The notes: generated by a model from the sequence alone, not told the origin. Numbered from the stretch's first letter, positions 1-9,393 are shown. The stretch: 64,000 bases of DNA from Pseudobdellovibrio sp. (GCA_023701385.1 JAMPXC010000011.1:1-64000), one strand, 5' to 3'. Translations and numbers: made by a program.

Positions 1-77
1 GTCGTTCAGGCCATAACTTTTTTGAATTATTGAAAGAAAAATTAAAATTCGGAGATCGCTATGCTTCAGGAACTTAG
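1..77 (+). CDS. nadK: NAD kinase, C-terminal end (partial)
   Basis: An open frame enters from the left edge (codons from base 3) and stops at TAG 75-77, overlapping the recN start by 17 bases. The visible tail reads RSGHNFFELLKEKLKFGDRY. This resembles the end of bacterial NAD kinases, where a Tyr/Phe-rich helix is followed by a KL-W/F-G motif. nadK immediately upstream of recN is a common bacterial gene order, which supports the call. Only about 24 residues are visible, so the identification rests on the tail pattern and the neighbour. Confidence 0.6.
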   Translation, partial: RSGHNFFELLKEKLKFGDRYASGT

Positions 78-1755
78 AGTTTCTCAGTTTGCTATTATTG
101 ATTCTTTAAATATCGAATTTCAAAACGGATTAAATATTTTATCCGGCGAGACAGGTTCGGGAAAATCAGTTCTGTTAAAGTCTTTAGCGCTTTTAATGGG
201 CGAAAAAGCTTCAGCTGATACAATCCGTACGGGCTGCACACAAGCCACTGTTGAAGGGTCGTTTTATCTAAAAGGCCGTCCTGACTTACAAAAGCATTTA
301 GAATCTTTAGGTATTGAAATTGAAGATAACCAATTGATCGTTCGCCGTATTATTTCTTCTGGCGATAAATCTAAAGTTTACTTAAATGGTGTCTTATCTC
401 CATTAGCGCAATTACGTGATATCGTAGCCCCACTTATTGAAGTGACTGGGCCATCGGCTCCGTTAATCGAAATGACAGGCCAACACGATAACAGAAATCT
501 TTTATCTAAGACTTATCATTTAGATTTATTAGACCAATACGCTGGCCACTGGGATAAACGTTTAACGTTTGAAACCCAATACCAAAATTGGTTAGAGTTA
601 AAATCTCAAATCGCTGATTTTGAAAAAAAAGCTCAGGATAAAGCGCAACGTTTAGATTTTTTAAAGTTTCAATTTCAAGAGTTCGAAAAATTAGATCTTC
701 AACCTTCTGATGCGCAGTTAGATATCGAAATTAAGAAATTAAAAAACTCTTCTAAACTTTTACAATTCGCTGATCTGTGTGATCAGTTAGTTTACCAAGA
801 TGATGGTAGCGTTTCTGCCCGTTTAAAAACGATTCAGAAAAAAGCCATCGAAGTAGCGGCTTTAGATCCTGCACTACAGGATAAAGTTTCGGCTTTAGAC
901 CAAGCGCAAAGCTTGATTGATGATGCGATCTATGCGGTTCGCACTTACGTCAATAAAATCGATGCTGACCCTGAAATGCTTGAAGAAAAAGAATCTCGTT
1001 TAAGCCAAATCAGAAAATTGCAGAAAAAGCATGGCGAAGATTTAACAGCTTTAATGGGTGTGTTTAACCAAATGGCTGGTGAAATTAAAGCTTTAGAAAA
1101 TAGCGATCAACATTTAGAACAGCTTAAAAAACAAGCCGCTATTTTAGAGCTTGAATTAAGAAAACAAGCTTCTGAAATTCATAAAACACGTGCTAATCAA
1201 GCTAAAAAGTTAACTGAAAAAGTAAACCAAGAGCTTTTAGATTTAAATATGAAAGGCGTGCTATTTGACGTTCATATCGCGTCTTTAGAACACCTATCAG
1301 CAACAGGCATGTCAGATGTTGAGTTCTTATCACAAACCTCACCTAAAGACCCTAAGCGTGCCTTAAACAAAGCGGCCAGCGGTGGTGAGCTTTCACGTAT
1401 TTTACTTTCTCTTAAAAAGTCTGTGGGTAAATCTGATTTCCCTCGTACATACTTATTTGATGAAGTTGATACTGGTGTTTCTGGAACGACGGCTGAAAAA
1501 GTAGGTCGCAAGTTAAAAGAAATCGCCCGTGGCCAACAAGTGATTTGCGTTACTCACTTACCACAAGTAGCGGCCTTTGGTGACGTTCACTTTTCAATTC
1601 AAAAATCCACTCTTAAAGATCAGGCAGTGATGACAGTTAACGAACTTAAAAAACAAGATCGTATCGAAGAAATCGCTCGTTTAATCTCGGGAGAGAAAAT
1701 CACAAAAACTTCATTAGCTCATGCACAGGAGCTGATCAAAGAGTGTCAGGCATAA
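61..1755 (+). CDS. recN: DNA repair protein RecN
   Basis: SMC-like ATPase acting in recombinational double-strand-break repair in the cytoplasm. The 564 aa are close to the family length. Walker A GETGSGKS lies at residues 29-36. A long coiled-coil region fills the middle. The ABC signature SGGELSRILLSLK is near residue 437, and Walker B YLFDEVDTGVSG near 462, followed by the CVTHLPQVAAFGD switch. The ATG overlaps the end of nadK, implying translational coupling. One oddity is that the segment APLIEVTGPS (residues 123-132) is repeated almost exactly as APLIEMTGQH at 133-142. This is just at the conserved GQH-type Q-loop, so the protein carries a small in-frame duplication there. The gene converges on and overlaps the next gene by 10 bases. 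Confidence 0.96.
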   Translation: MLQELRVSQFAIIDSLNIEFQNGLNILSGETGSGKSVLLKSLALLMGEKASADTIRTGCTQATVEGSFYLKGRPDLQKHLESLGIEIEDNQLIVRRIISSGDKSKVYLNGVLSPLAQLRDIVAPLIEVTGPSAPLIEMTGQHDNRNLLSKTYHLDLLDQYAGHWDKRLTFETQYQNWLELKSQIADFEKKAQDKAQRLDFLKFQFQEFEKLDLQPSDAQLDIEIKKLKNSSKLLQFADLCDQLVYQDDGSVSARLKTIQKKAIEVAALDPALQDKVSALDQAQSLIDDAIYAVRTYVNKIDADPEMLEEKESRLSQIRKLQKKHGEDLTALMGVFNQMAGEIKALENSDQHLEQLKKQAAILELELRKQASEIHKTRANQAKKLTEKVNQELLDLNMKGVLFDVHIASLEHLSATGMSDVEFLSQTSPKDPKRALNKAASGGELSRILLSLKKSVGKSDFPRTYLFDEVDTGVSGTTAEKVGRKLKEIARGQQVICVTHLPQVAAFGDVHFSIQKSTLKDQAVMTVNELKKQDRIEEIARLISGEKITKTSLAHAQELIKECQA

Positions 1756-2246
1756 AAAACAACCTGAATAAAACACTTCGAACTACCCACCCTAAAGGGA
1801 ACAATCAGATGTTTGATGTTACCTTCAGGGTGTTTTAATTTTGAAGTGTAATTCATTTTAGGTAAAGCCATCATGAACTTATATCCTTGCGGATTTAAAA
1901 TCGCTTTCATGCGGCCATAGACAACTCCAGTTAAAGCACCAATACAATCTAAAGCATCTTCGTTCACCGTCATCGGTGCACGACCTAAAAGTTTAGCCAT
2001 GATGGTTAAGGCAGCCACATCTGAAAAATGTAATTGTAAAAGGCCTTTTTGATCTTCAGAGATTAATTCAACACTGCTCGTAGCATGCCCCGAAGGTATC
2101 CAATGTTGGGCAATGAAGTTTCCTTCAAAATCGCAGGGAAGGCGACACATCTCGTATATGGTTTCTTGCACACCCGCAGTTAAAGCGGTAGCTAAGTTTT
2201 CATCGAAGAAAAAATGTTTTAAATCAGCAGTCGCTGCAGCAGACAT
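1746..2246 (-). CDS. CheX-like chemotaxis phosphatase-family protein
   Basis: 166 aa if started at ATG 2246, which has AAAGGA about 8 bases upstream; a GTG at 2249 is also possible. The fold pattern resembles CheX/CheC-type CheY-P phosphatases. It has a single long helix with DCIGALTGVVYGRMKAIL near residue 100, where CheX has its E/D..G...N..K catalytic helix. The canonical Glu-Asn pair is not clearly preserved, so enzymatic activity is uncertain. Such stand-alone proteins are frequent in Bdellovibrio and Myxococcus. No chemotaxis neighbours are present. It is convergent with recN. Confidence 0.55.
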   Translation of the reverse strand: MSAAATADLKHFFFDENLATALTAGVQETIYEMCRLPCDFEGNFIAQHWIPSGHATSSVELISEDQKGLLQLHFSDVAALTIMAKLLGRAPMTVNEDALDCIGALTGVVYGRMKAILNPQGYKFMMALPKMNYTSKLKHPEGNIKHLIVPFRVGSSKCFIQVVFYA

Positions 2247-2319
2247 CACAAATTCCTTTGCCTATCTACTATCTTATCTAAATATTCTGTTATTTATAAT
2301 TTATTTTAACAAAACTAGA

Positions 2320-3078
2320 TTATTTTTTATTTATCAGGACCTGAATGTTAACGACCTGGACTTGACCTTGGTCGATAAGAAGCGCCAGTGGCTCTACTAA
2401 CCACGTTCCTAAATTGATTGAGCGCGCGCTTTTACCACCAACTGTAAAAGTGTAATCATCAAAAACATGCATATGGCCTGTGACAATCAGATCAAACGGT
2501 TCAACGTTATAAACCTTCATCGCATAGGCTTGAATCATCGCCTTTAATTTATCTGGGTTTTGTGAAGCATAATGGCCGGTTTTTTTACGGCTTTTTTTAC
2601 TTAAACTCTCACCCACACGTTTCCAGAAAGAACCCGGAAGATTGTGCGCAAACCATTCCACCCACGGTTGCCTGATTGATTCACGATAAGCTAAGTAAGC
2701 TTTATCATCTGGATTAATATAATCACCGTGTTCACAGCGAACTTTCAATCCGTCGATTTTAAAAAACGCTTCATTTTCAATAACCGGAATATCTAAATGT
2801 TTTGTCCAAAAACGATCAATGTGAAAATCGTGATTACCTTCAAAATACACTAACTTTCCGCCACCCGATTTAAACTTGCGGATTTCGTCGATCAATTGTT
2901 TATAGTGATTTTGAAAAGTGGCTCCGTCAGAAAGCCAGAAGTCGAAAATATCCCCTAGAAAATAAACTGAATATTCAGAAGGATTTTGATTCAGAAAAAA
3001 GAAAAAGCGCAATAGCAAATTGCCATTGCGCTCATTGATGTCTGTAATATGAAGATCAGAGATAAACCAATGCTTCAT
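2320..3078 (-). CDS. LpxH-like calcineurin-type metallophosphoesterase
   Basis: Probable UDP-2,3-diacylglucosamine pyrophosphohydrolase (lipid A pathway, inner face of the cytoplasmic membrane). The five phosphoesterase metal motifs are visible in order: SDLHI at the N terminus, GDIFDFW, GNHD, CEHGD and GHMHV. The family variant has GNHD rather than the GNRD of E. coli LpxH, so a related phosphoesterase cannot be excluded. I prefer ATG 3078 (MKHWFISDLH) because family members begin there; a GTG at 3087 would add three residues. Neither has a good Shine-Dalgarno. It starts 18 bases after the ftsZ stop, directly behind a strong hairpin, so its expression is probably tied to ftsZ read-through. 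Confidence 0.75.
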   Translation of the reverse strand: MKHWFISDLHITDINERNGNLLLRFFFFLNQNPSEYSVYFLGDIFDFWLSDGATFQNHYKQLIDEIRKFKSGGGKLVYFEGNHDFHIDRFWTKHLDIPVIENEAFFKIDGLKVRCEHGDYINPDDKAYLAYRESIRQPWVEWFAHNLPGSFWKRVGESLSKKSRKKTGHYASQNPDKLKAMIQAYAMKVYNVEPFDLIVTGHMHVFDDYTFTVGGKSARSINLGTWLVEPLALLIDQGQVQVVNIQVLINKK

Positions 3079-3088
3079 TGAAGACACG

Positions 3089-3114
3089 TTTTGATCTAAG
3101 TGTTTAGATCAAAA
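3089..3114 (-). promoter_or_regulatory. Perfect 11-bp hairpin spanning the ftsZ stop codon
   Basis: On the minus strand TTTTGATCTAA is followed by loop ACAC and then TTAGATCAAAA. The stem is 11 perfect base pairs and contains the ftsZ TAG (3096-3098). No U-tract follows, so it is not a classical terminator. It sits 10-15 bases before the downstream phosphoesterase start. It may stabilise the ftsZ 3' end or limit downstream translation (inference). Confidence 0.7.
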
Positions 3115-4712
3115 CCTTGTTTCTTTCTGATAAAAGCCGGAACTTCTAAGATATCGCGAGCCATTTTGCGCGCATCCTCAACTTGGCGTTCTTCAGTCAT
3201 CATAGTTAATTGCTCAGGAGCTACGTTCTTCTCTTCAGCAACTGCTGGTTGTGTTTCGCGGAAAGCGCGAGCTTTTGCTAATAACATATCACGAGCTGAA
3301 GCTGCGTTAGTTGCAACCGGAGAAACAGCCGCAGATAAATCTTGGCCGAATGTTTCGTTAGTTTCTGTATGGGCGTGCATTTCAGGACCTGGAGCAGCTG
3401 GTGCTGCAACCGGAGCTTCTGGTTGGGTGAACGCTTGAACAGACTCTTGTACTTGGGCCATCGGTGGTAAAACCGGAGCTTGTTGCGGAGCTGGAGTTTG
3501 CGGCGGCATCATCATAGATGGTTGCGGCTGAGCAAATTGTTGAGCTTGCATCATTTGAGCGTACATAGCTGCTTGCTGCTGAGCTTGTTGCATTTGCTGA
3601 GCCACATGATTCGGAGCTTGCTGTTGTGGCATAGCGTGAGTCATTGGCTGAGCAAATTGTTGAGCTGGAGCTTGTGGAAGATCAAACATGATTGATGGAC
3701 CAGCATTTAAAAAAGATTGCATGCTGTTCATTTGTGGCATTGCATCCATTTTCTCTTCGCGAGCAAAACCTGTAGCGATAACTGTTACGCGAACTTCGTC
3801 AGTTAAATTAGGATCGATAACTGCACCGAAGATCACTTCAGCATCTTCAGAAGCTGCTTCAGTGATTAACATAGAAGCTTCATTCACTTCATATAATGAT
3901 AAATCAGATCCACCAGTTACGTTGATGATGATACCAGTCGCGCCATCGATTCTTACGTTCTCTAATAGAGGAGAAGAAATCGCTTGCGTCGCTGCTTCAA
4001 CTGCACGGTTTTCACCTTTTGCAGAACCAGTACCCATTAATGCTAAACCTTTATTAGACATAACAGTTCTGATATCGGCAAAGTCTAAGTTGATTAACCC
4101 ACGGATATTAATTAGGTCAGAGATACCTTTAACGGCTTGAAGTAAAACTTCGTCAGCTTTTTTGAAAGTATCTAATAGAGGAGTTTTATCTCCAGAGATT
4201 GATAATAATTTTTGATTCGGGATAACGATTAACGCATCGACGTTTTCTTTTAATTCAGAAAGACCGCCTTCAGCGTGTTTAGTGCGTTTTTTACCTTCGA
4301 ACATGAATGGCTTAGTCACAACACCGATTGTTAATGCACCTAATTCACGAGCTACTTTCGCAACAACAGGAGCCCCTCCAGTTCCTGTTCCCCCGCCCAT
4401 TCCGGCAGTAACGAAAACCATGTCTGAACCTTTTAATTGTTCAACGATTTGGTTGTAAGATTCGATAGCTGATCTGCGGCCTACATCTGGATTTGCACCA
4501 GCGCCTAAACCTTTAGTAAGATCAGCACCTAATTGGATTTTGTATCCAGCTTTAGATGAATTTAAAGCCTGGATGTCAGTGTTAGCTACGCAAAATTCAA
4601 CTCCGGCCATTCCGCCTTCGATCATTGTTGCAATTGCATTCGATCCGCCACCGCCGACGCCGACTACTTTAATATTTGCGCCGATATTTACGTTCTCTTC
4701 TAATTCAAACAT
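3096..4712 (-). CDS. ftsZ: Cell division protein FtsZ with long Q/P-rich linker
   Basis: Tubulin-like GTPase forming the cytokinetic ring. The tubulin signature GGGTGTG is at residues 106-112, and the catalytic T7 loop NLDFADIR is near residue 208. The GTPase core ends near residue 320. It is followed by about 190 residues of low-complexity Gln/Pro/Ala/Met-rich linker, and then the conserved C-terminal peptide [13 protein letters not shown] that binds FtsA. At 538 aa it is much longer than E. coli FtsZ (383), entirely because of the linker. The start has a strong Shine-Dalgarno (GGGAGG, 6 bases before ATG). It follows ftsA by 38 bases. Confidence 0.98.
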   Translation of the reverse strand: MFELEENVNIGANIKVVGVGGGGSNAIATMIEGGMAGVEFCVANTDIQALNSSKAGYKIQLGADLTKGLGAGANPDVGRRSAIESYNQIVEQLKGSDMVFVTAGMGGGTGTGGAPVVAKVARELGALTIGVVTKPFMFEGKKRTKHAEGGLSELKENVDALIVIPNQKLLSISGDKTPLLDTFKKADEVLLQAVKGISDLINIRGLINLDFADIRTVMSNKGLALMGTGSAKGENRAVEAATQAISSPLLENVRIDGATGIIINVTGGSDLSLYEVNEASMLITEAASEDAEVIFGAVIDPNLTDEVRVTVIATGFAREEKMDAMPQMNSMQSFLNAGPSIMFDLPQAPAQQFAQPMTHAMPQQQAPNHVAQQMQQAQQQAAMYAQMMQAQQFAQPQPSMMMPPQTPAPQQAPVLPPMAQVQESVQAFTQPEAPVAAPAAPGPEMHAHTETNETFGQDLSAAVSPVATNAASARDMLLAKARAFRETQPAVAEEKNVAPEQLTMMTEERQVEDARKMARDILEVPAFIRKKQGFDLNT

Positions 4713-4750
4713 GGGTTCCCTCCCGAGTGATAAAAATTCCCTTTAAAAAA

Positions 4751-6037
4751 TTAAAATAAATCTGTGAAAAACTTTTTCATCTTAGATGCCACATCTCCGA
4801 TAGAGTCTGACATCGCCTCACCTAATAAAGATGTTGTTGAAAGATCTTGCGTGCTTTGCGCGTAATAATCTTTCTTAGTTTCTAAGGCATGAAACAGTAA
4901 GCCGATAGCTGTTGCAAACTCGCCACCTTTTACTACATCTTTTAAACCACCCACTAAAGCCGGATAACCACGGCGCAGTGGAAGATCGAAAATAAATTCG
5001 CCCATTTCAATCAAACCGTCTAATTGGCTTGATCCACCTGTGATCACTAGGCCTGATCCCAGCAATGGTTGTAAGCCGCTCATTTTAATATCGTGAGCGA
5101 TCATATTTAAAACTTCTTCAGCACGAGCTTCTAGAATGTGAGCTAACTCTTTACGAGGAACTGTGCGTGATTTTCTTCCGCCAACGCCATCAACTTCGAT
5201 TGACTCATGTTCATCAACTAAAGTTGCCAATGCGCAGCCGTGTTTTTTCTTTAAAATTTCAGCTGAAACTTGCGGAGTACGTAAACCTACAGCCACATCG
5301 TGAGTAAAGTGAGCACCACCAACTGGCACCATTGATGTGTGAGCTACAGATCCATTAATCAAGTAAACCATTTTCGAAGCGCCGCCGCCAATATCAGCTA
5401 CACAAACGCCAAGATTTTTTTCATCAGAACTGATCACAGATTTTGTAACCGCTACTTGATCCATCACTAATCCCGCCACGCGAAGACCAGCTTTTTCGAT
5501 ACATTTTGTAAGATTTGAAATCGCAGACTGTGACGCAGTCACGATGTGAACATTGGCTTCTAAACGCACACCCATCATACCGATTGGGTCAGTGATTCCA
5601 TCTTGTTGGTCGATTTTAAATTCACGCGGTAATACGTGTAAAACCATGCGGTCAGCCGGAATCATGATTGCTTTTGCCGCTTCAATGACGCGGTCGATAT
5701 CTTGCTGGTTAACTTCTTTATTTTTAACAGCAACCATGCCTTTAGAATCGAAAGATTGAATGTGGGATCCAGAAACTGAAACCCACACTTCAGAAACTTT
5801 AGAACCTGACATTAATTCAGCTTCTTCTTTCGCGCGACGAATACATTCAGTTGTCGCTTCGATATTTACAACCACGCCTTGCTTGATTCCAGAATTTGGA
5901 ACTAAGCCTACGCCTGTCACTTCGATTTTAGTTTCATTTTTTTCATTAAGAGTTACATGGGACATCACTAGCTTTACAGCTGATGATCCAATGTCTAAAG
6001 ACGCCAGAACTGGTCCAGAATATTTTGAAGCACTCAT
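4751..6037 (-). CDS. ftsA: Cell division protein FtsA
   Basis: Actin-like ATPase that tethers FtsZ to the inner membrane. The 428 aa are of usual length. The phosphate-1 motif LDIGSSAVKLV is at the N terminus, and the 1C subdomain lies between about residues 90 and 170. VADIGGGASKMV is the phosphate-2 loop, and GSGLVITGGSSQL is the adenosine motif. The C terminus ends in an amphipathic stretch, ASKMKKFFTDLF, typical of the membrane-targeting helix. The ATG has GGAG seven bases upstream. The 105-base gap to ftsQ holds a possible promoter region, including the motif at 6106-6115. Confidence 0.97.
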   Translation of the reverse strand: MSASKYSGPVLASLDIGSSAVKLVMSHVTLNEKNETKIEVTGVGLVPNSGIKQGVVVNIEATTECIRRAKEEAELMSGSKVSEVWVSVSGSHIQSFDSKGMVAVKNKEVNQQDIDRVIEAAKAIMIPADRMVLHVLPREFKIDQQDGITDPIGMMGVRLEANVHIVTASQSAISNLTKCIEKAGLRVAGLVMDQVAVTKSVISSDEKNLGVCVADIGGGASKMVYLINGSVAHTSMVPVGGAHFTHDVAVGLRTPQVSAEILKKKHGCALATLVDEHESIEVDGVGGRKSRTVPRKELAHILEARAEEVLNMIAHDIKMSGLQPLLGSGLVITGGSSQLDGLIEMGEFIFDLPLRRGYPALVGGLKDVVKGGEFATAIGLLFHALETKKDYYAQSTQDLSTTSLLGEAMSDSIGDVASKMKKFFTDLF

Positions 6038-6105
6038 CCGTAAGCTCCATTAGTGTTCGCCAATAAGACGAACGTGTTGCAAATTCATTAAGCAGAAAAA
6101 TCATA

Positions 6106-6115
6106 GACTAAGGTC
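6106..6115 (-). promoter_or_regulatory. GACCTTAGTC intergenic motif upstream of ftsA
   Basis: The 10-mer GACCTTAGTC reads in the direction of ftsA, about 70 bases before its ATG. The same 10-mer occurs at 31851-31860 and 52339-52348, also between genes. It is an imperfect dyad (GAC-N4-GTC). A second GACTATAGTC palindrome lies just upstream at 6121-6130. The function (promoter element or operator) is inferred only from position and recurrence. Confidence 0.4.
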
Positions 6116-6142
6116 ATCCCGACTATAGTCCCTTTTTTAAGC

Positions 6143-6910
6143 TTAAGGAGTCTGCTGCAACCTGACAAGAACTTTTTTAGAAAGATTTGCGTCTATGACG
6201 CGTGCTTTAAGATCACGCTTTTCAAGATAATCCATCACTTGAGAAACGCGTGCCGATTTCACAGCGAATTGATCATCGCCCAATTTGATTCTGATATTCG
6301 ATTTTGCCACTTCAACCCAGTAACCTTCTTTGTTGTCAAAGCCGATTTCTGAAATGATTTTGTGAGAGAGTTTTCCTTCTTCAGGAAGAGATTTTAAAAG
6401 CTCAACCGCCGTTTTTCTTTTCGCTTCATCTTTTACAAAAACTTCACCCTTTAACATCGCTAAAGGAGGAGCTTGAGTTGTATCAACTTCAGGTAAAATG
6501 GCGCCGTCATTTGTGACCGGACGCACGAAGCCTTCGGCTAATCTTTTTTGATCAACATAAAGCAAACTTAAGATTTTGGGTTCGATTTCAACGTTGATAC
6601 CGTTTGGCCATGAACGCGAAATACGAAAATCTTTGATCCAACTTTTTGCTTTTAACTTATCTGAAACTTGAGATAAAGACAGTCGCCATAACGACTGCCC
6701 TTTATAAACTGATAACTCTTGATTGAGTTTATCTAAGTACGGCTTAGAAAAGTTTAACTGCTCTGATTTTGTGACCACTCTCATATCGATATCTTCGATA
6801 GCGAAGAAACCGCGTTGATCCAGCGTGTAGACCGACGCAAAAATCGCCGCCGGCACTACTACGAAAATAAAGAACACACGAAAATAAAATCTAAGACGTA
6901 ACCAGTTCAC
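6143..6910 (-). CDS. ftsQ: Cell division protein FtsQ (POTRA, bitopic)
   Basis: 255-aa bitopic inner-membrane divisome protein. It has a short cytoplasmic N terminus, one transmembrane helix at about residues 8-30, then a POTRA-like domain (FAIEDIDMRVV onward) and a periplasmic beta domain ending RVIDANLSKKVLVRL. FtsQ is poorly conserved in sequence, but this topology and the position directly before ftsA and ftsZ support the call. Unusually, no mur, ddl or ftsW gene precedes it. The upstream neighbour, 12 bases away, is an exported protein of unknown function, so the division and cell-wall cluster is interrupted here. Confidence 0.88.
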   Translation of the reverse strand: MNWLRLRFYFRVFFIFVVVPAAIFASVYTLDQRGFFAIEDIDMRVVTKSEQLNFSKPYLDKLNQELSVYKGQSLWRLSLSQVSDKLKAKSWIKDFRISRSWPNGINVEIEPKILSLLYVDQKRLAEGFVRPVTNDGAILPEVDTTQAPPLAMLKGEVFVKDEAKRKTAVELLKSLPEEGKLSHKIISEIGFDNKEGYWVEVAKSNIRIKLGDDQFAVKSARVSQVMDYLEKRDLKARVIDANLSKKVLVRLQQTP

Positions 6911-6922
6911 TAAAATATCCTA

Positions 6923-8902
6923 TTAGTTTTTACCTACAGCTTCAACTTGTAGGCCCATTTCTTCATAACCACATTGTTCATTAACCTGACCAGATGTATT
7001 TAACTTGTGAAGGTAAAGGATAACATCCATTTCACCTTCTAAAGCCGTACCTAAACGGTCAAACGCATGCTCAGAATCTGCTAAGTGATTGGTACCGAAA
7101 GATGTTTCATCAAACCAGTGGTAGTTAAAGTTCACAGGTACTTTATTTTGTACTGAGTGAGTGTTGTACCACTGATCTTTTTTAAGTTTGAATACGAACA
7201 TCCAGTGTTTGCAACCATCTGCCGGAGATTGAACTGTAACACCCGGAGCTGTGAAACCATCAGAAGCTGACATCTCGTAAGAAGAAGCTACGAATGGAGA
7301 ATAAGCTTGGTCACGTGAAATACCGAAACCATCTTCATAACCCGAAGAGTACCAGTCCGTATGACGGTTAACTGCATCACGGATACGCTCGTAAGCAAAA
7401 CCTTTATCAACGTTTTTAGTGCCTAAACCCGTTAATGAGTTGAAACCTAAGTCAGGGCGCTTCCAGAAAACGTCTTTTTGCGCTTCCCAAGATTTAACGA
7501 AGTCAGTGTAAGTTACGTTAGCAGCAGCTACTCTTGCTTCATGTTCTGCTTTTAACTGAGTTTGTTTAGCTTTGTGAGCTTCAACATCTTCAACTGTCAT
7601 AACTTTTTCTTCACCCGTGTTATCATCCCACTTGATGTATTCGCCTTTATCGTTTTGGTATAATTCTTCTTCATAGAAAGAATCTTTTACCGGCATTTTA
7701 AATCCGAACGGACCCGCCACTGGATTTAAATTTGGAATGATGTAAACAGAATCACCTTCTGCAGAGAAAGTAGAATCAAATTTTTGATCACGTAACATCC
7801 AGGTCGCTAAACCGGCACGAGCCGCTGACCAACGGTAAGCAAATGGAGCACTTGCATACTTTTCACAGATATTTGGATCAGAAACTTTATCTTTTGAAGC
7901 TGTTTTAAGAACGTACTTACCATCTTTAGTTCTTGTACAGTTATTCGTGATTGTCGAAGAGTACCAAATCATACCATTTGATTCAGGAGAATTTGGTTTA
8001 AAGTTCGAGTCACCGCGGAAGTCGTAGATATAATCTAAGTCTTCTTGGTTACAACGTGCTTTGAACTTAGTGTACTCTTTTTTGTAAGCCGCAAGCGCGC
8101 TGTTTTTAGCCTGAGCTACGTTACGCTTATTATTTGCATTCGACTTACCAACAGCGCCGTGCTCGTCCATTTCCTCTTCGTCAAAAAATTCTTCTTCATC
8201 AGCGCCGCCAGAACTACGAACGCCAAATAAAGAGTTTGTTTCAACGTATTTTTTGAAGATGAACTTTGTTTCACAAACTGTGAAAGGCTCAATCGGCGTA
8301 TCTTCTCTGTAAGTTCCAAGTTTTACATCAAACTTGCGCGCTTCTCTTTCTTTAGCTCTGAAAATCGCTTTTGAATTTTCGATATAGTTTCTATATGAAT
8401 GCGCAGAAACTTGTGACCATAATTCGTGCTTGATATTAATCGTTTTTTGCGGTGTCGTCGGTAACGTGTACATTCTGTTAACCCAACGGATTTTTTCTTT
8501 AATTAAAGAAGGACGGTCGCGGAATTCACCACAAAGTAAAGTCATAAAAGCGTGCGCGTTTTTACGGCCATTTTTCACTTCTTGGATATTTGCCGGAAAT
8601 TCAGCCGGAACGTCAACTAACTCTTTACCGTTTCTTAAGTTGTAAGTGTAAAGAGGGCCAGAGTAAAAATAGAAGCTGTATGGAGAAACCATCGCTAGTT
8701 TTTTTACTGCAGCTAAAACATCTTTATTTTTGTAATTCGGCATTGGGATATCAGCCGAATTCCTGTTTCCGCCGCAGTACGCTTGCCAGATCGCTTCTGG
8801 ATTAGAACCCGCTGGAATTGGCGGCATGATGTCTTTAAAATCTGCTGCCGATACTATTACTGAACTAACTAATAAGCTTGAAATTAATAATAATTTTTTC
8901 AT
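6923..8902 (-). CDS. Exported protein of unknown function, 659 aa
   Basis: Not recognised. It has a clear cleavable signal peptide (residues 1-19, ending SVIVSAAD), so the product is periplasmic or secreted. There is an acidic cluster (DEEEFFDEEEMDEHG) around residue 240. A handful of cysteines is scattered through the chain, which is rich in aromatic residues. No catalytic motif is evident. It is the third gene of a set with a small lipoprotein (11 bases upstream) and a PLD-fold lipoprotein, and immediately precedes ftsQ. The shared arrangement suggests a joint envelope function with the phospholipase-D-like proteins (inference). Confidence 0.75.
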   Translation of the reverse strand: MKKLLLISSLLVSSVIVSAADFKDIMPPIPAGSNPEAIWQAYCGGNRNSADIPMPNYKNKDVLAAVKKLAMVSPYSFYFYSGPLYTYNLRNGKELVDVPAEFPANIQEVKNGRKNAHAFMTLLCGEFRDRPSLIKEKIRWVNRMYTLPTTPQKTINIKHELWSQVSAHSYRNYIENSKAIFRAKEREARKFDVKLGTYREDTPIEPFTVCETKFIFKKYVETNSLFGVRSSGGADEEEFFDEEEMDEHGAVGKSNANNKRNVAQAKNSALAAYKKEYTKFKARCNQEDLDYIYDFRGDSNFKPNSPESNGMIWYSSTITNNCTRTKDGKYVLKTASKDKVSDPNICEKYASAPFAYRWSAARAGLATWMLRDQKFDSTFSAEGDSVYIIPNLNPVAGPFGFKMPVKDSFYEEELYQNDKGEYIKWDDNTGEEKVMTVEDVEAHKAKQTQLKAEHEARVAAANVTYTDFVKSWEAQKDVFWKRPDLGFNSLTGLGTKNVDKGFAYERIRDAVNRHTDWYSSGYEDGFGISRDQAYSPFVASSYEMSASDGFTAPGVTVQSPADGCKHWMFVFKLKKDQWYNTHSVQNKVPVNFNYHWFDETSFGTNHLADSEHAFDRLGTALEGEMDVILYLHKLNTSGQVNEQCGYEEMGLQVEAVGKN

Positions 8903-8913
8903 CTGGTAGTTCC

Positions 8914-9393
8914 CTATTTAACTTTCTTACCGAAATTGATTTTGCTAGAAAATCTAGGAGCCATTCCGTAAACATTTTTGTTTGCTGTGCATGGATCATA
9001 AGAAGCCTGGTACTTCATGCAAACGTAAGGTTTAGCAGCTTGGTTTTTTTGAACTTTTACCGCAATTTTACGCCAACGAGTAATCCAGCCTTTTTGTGAA
9101 CGGCTGACTTGATTTACAGGAACACCAACAACTAAGTTTTCTTTTTCTAAATCAACAACTTGGTCTTTGTTACAATCAACTTGCAACGAATATAGACGAT
9201 CATCAATTTTTTCTGAGTGATTCACATCAACTGCATTTCTTGCAGTTTCAGTAGAACTTAATAAACCACAACTCATCATTTCAGATGTAGAAGACGGTGC
9301 GCGATCGAACGTAGGGTTGACATTGTCTGCAACCGGATTATGACCACATGATGCAAGCAATGCGATTGCTGCAATAACGTAAATCTTTTTCAT
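8914..9393 (-). CDS. Small lipoprotein of unknown function
   Basis: 159 aa with a type II signal peptide: MKKIYVIAAIALLASC, lipobox LLAS-C at residue 16. The mature part contains four further cysteines (for example around MSCGLL, VDCNKD, YVCMKY and DPCTAN), which could form disulfides in the periplasm. The start overlaps the upstream PLD-like gene stop by one base (TAATG), so translation is coupled. No family recognised. Confidence 0.75.
   Translation of the reverse strand: MKKIYVIAAIALLASCGHNPVADNVNPTFDRAPSSTSEMMSCGLLSSTETARNAVDVNHSEKIDDRLYSLQVDCNKDQVVDLEKENLVVGVPVNQVSRSQKGWITRWRKIAVKVQKNQAAKPYVCMKYQASYDPCTANKNVYGMAPRFSSKINFGKKVK

Noticed and set aside
3480-4140. Plus-strand frames inside ftsZ
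   Set aside because: Antisense shadows of the repetitive Q/P/A linker and the core; no ribosome sites or homology.
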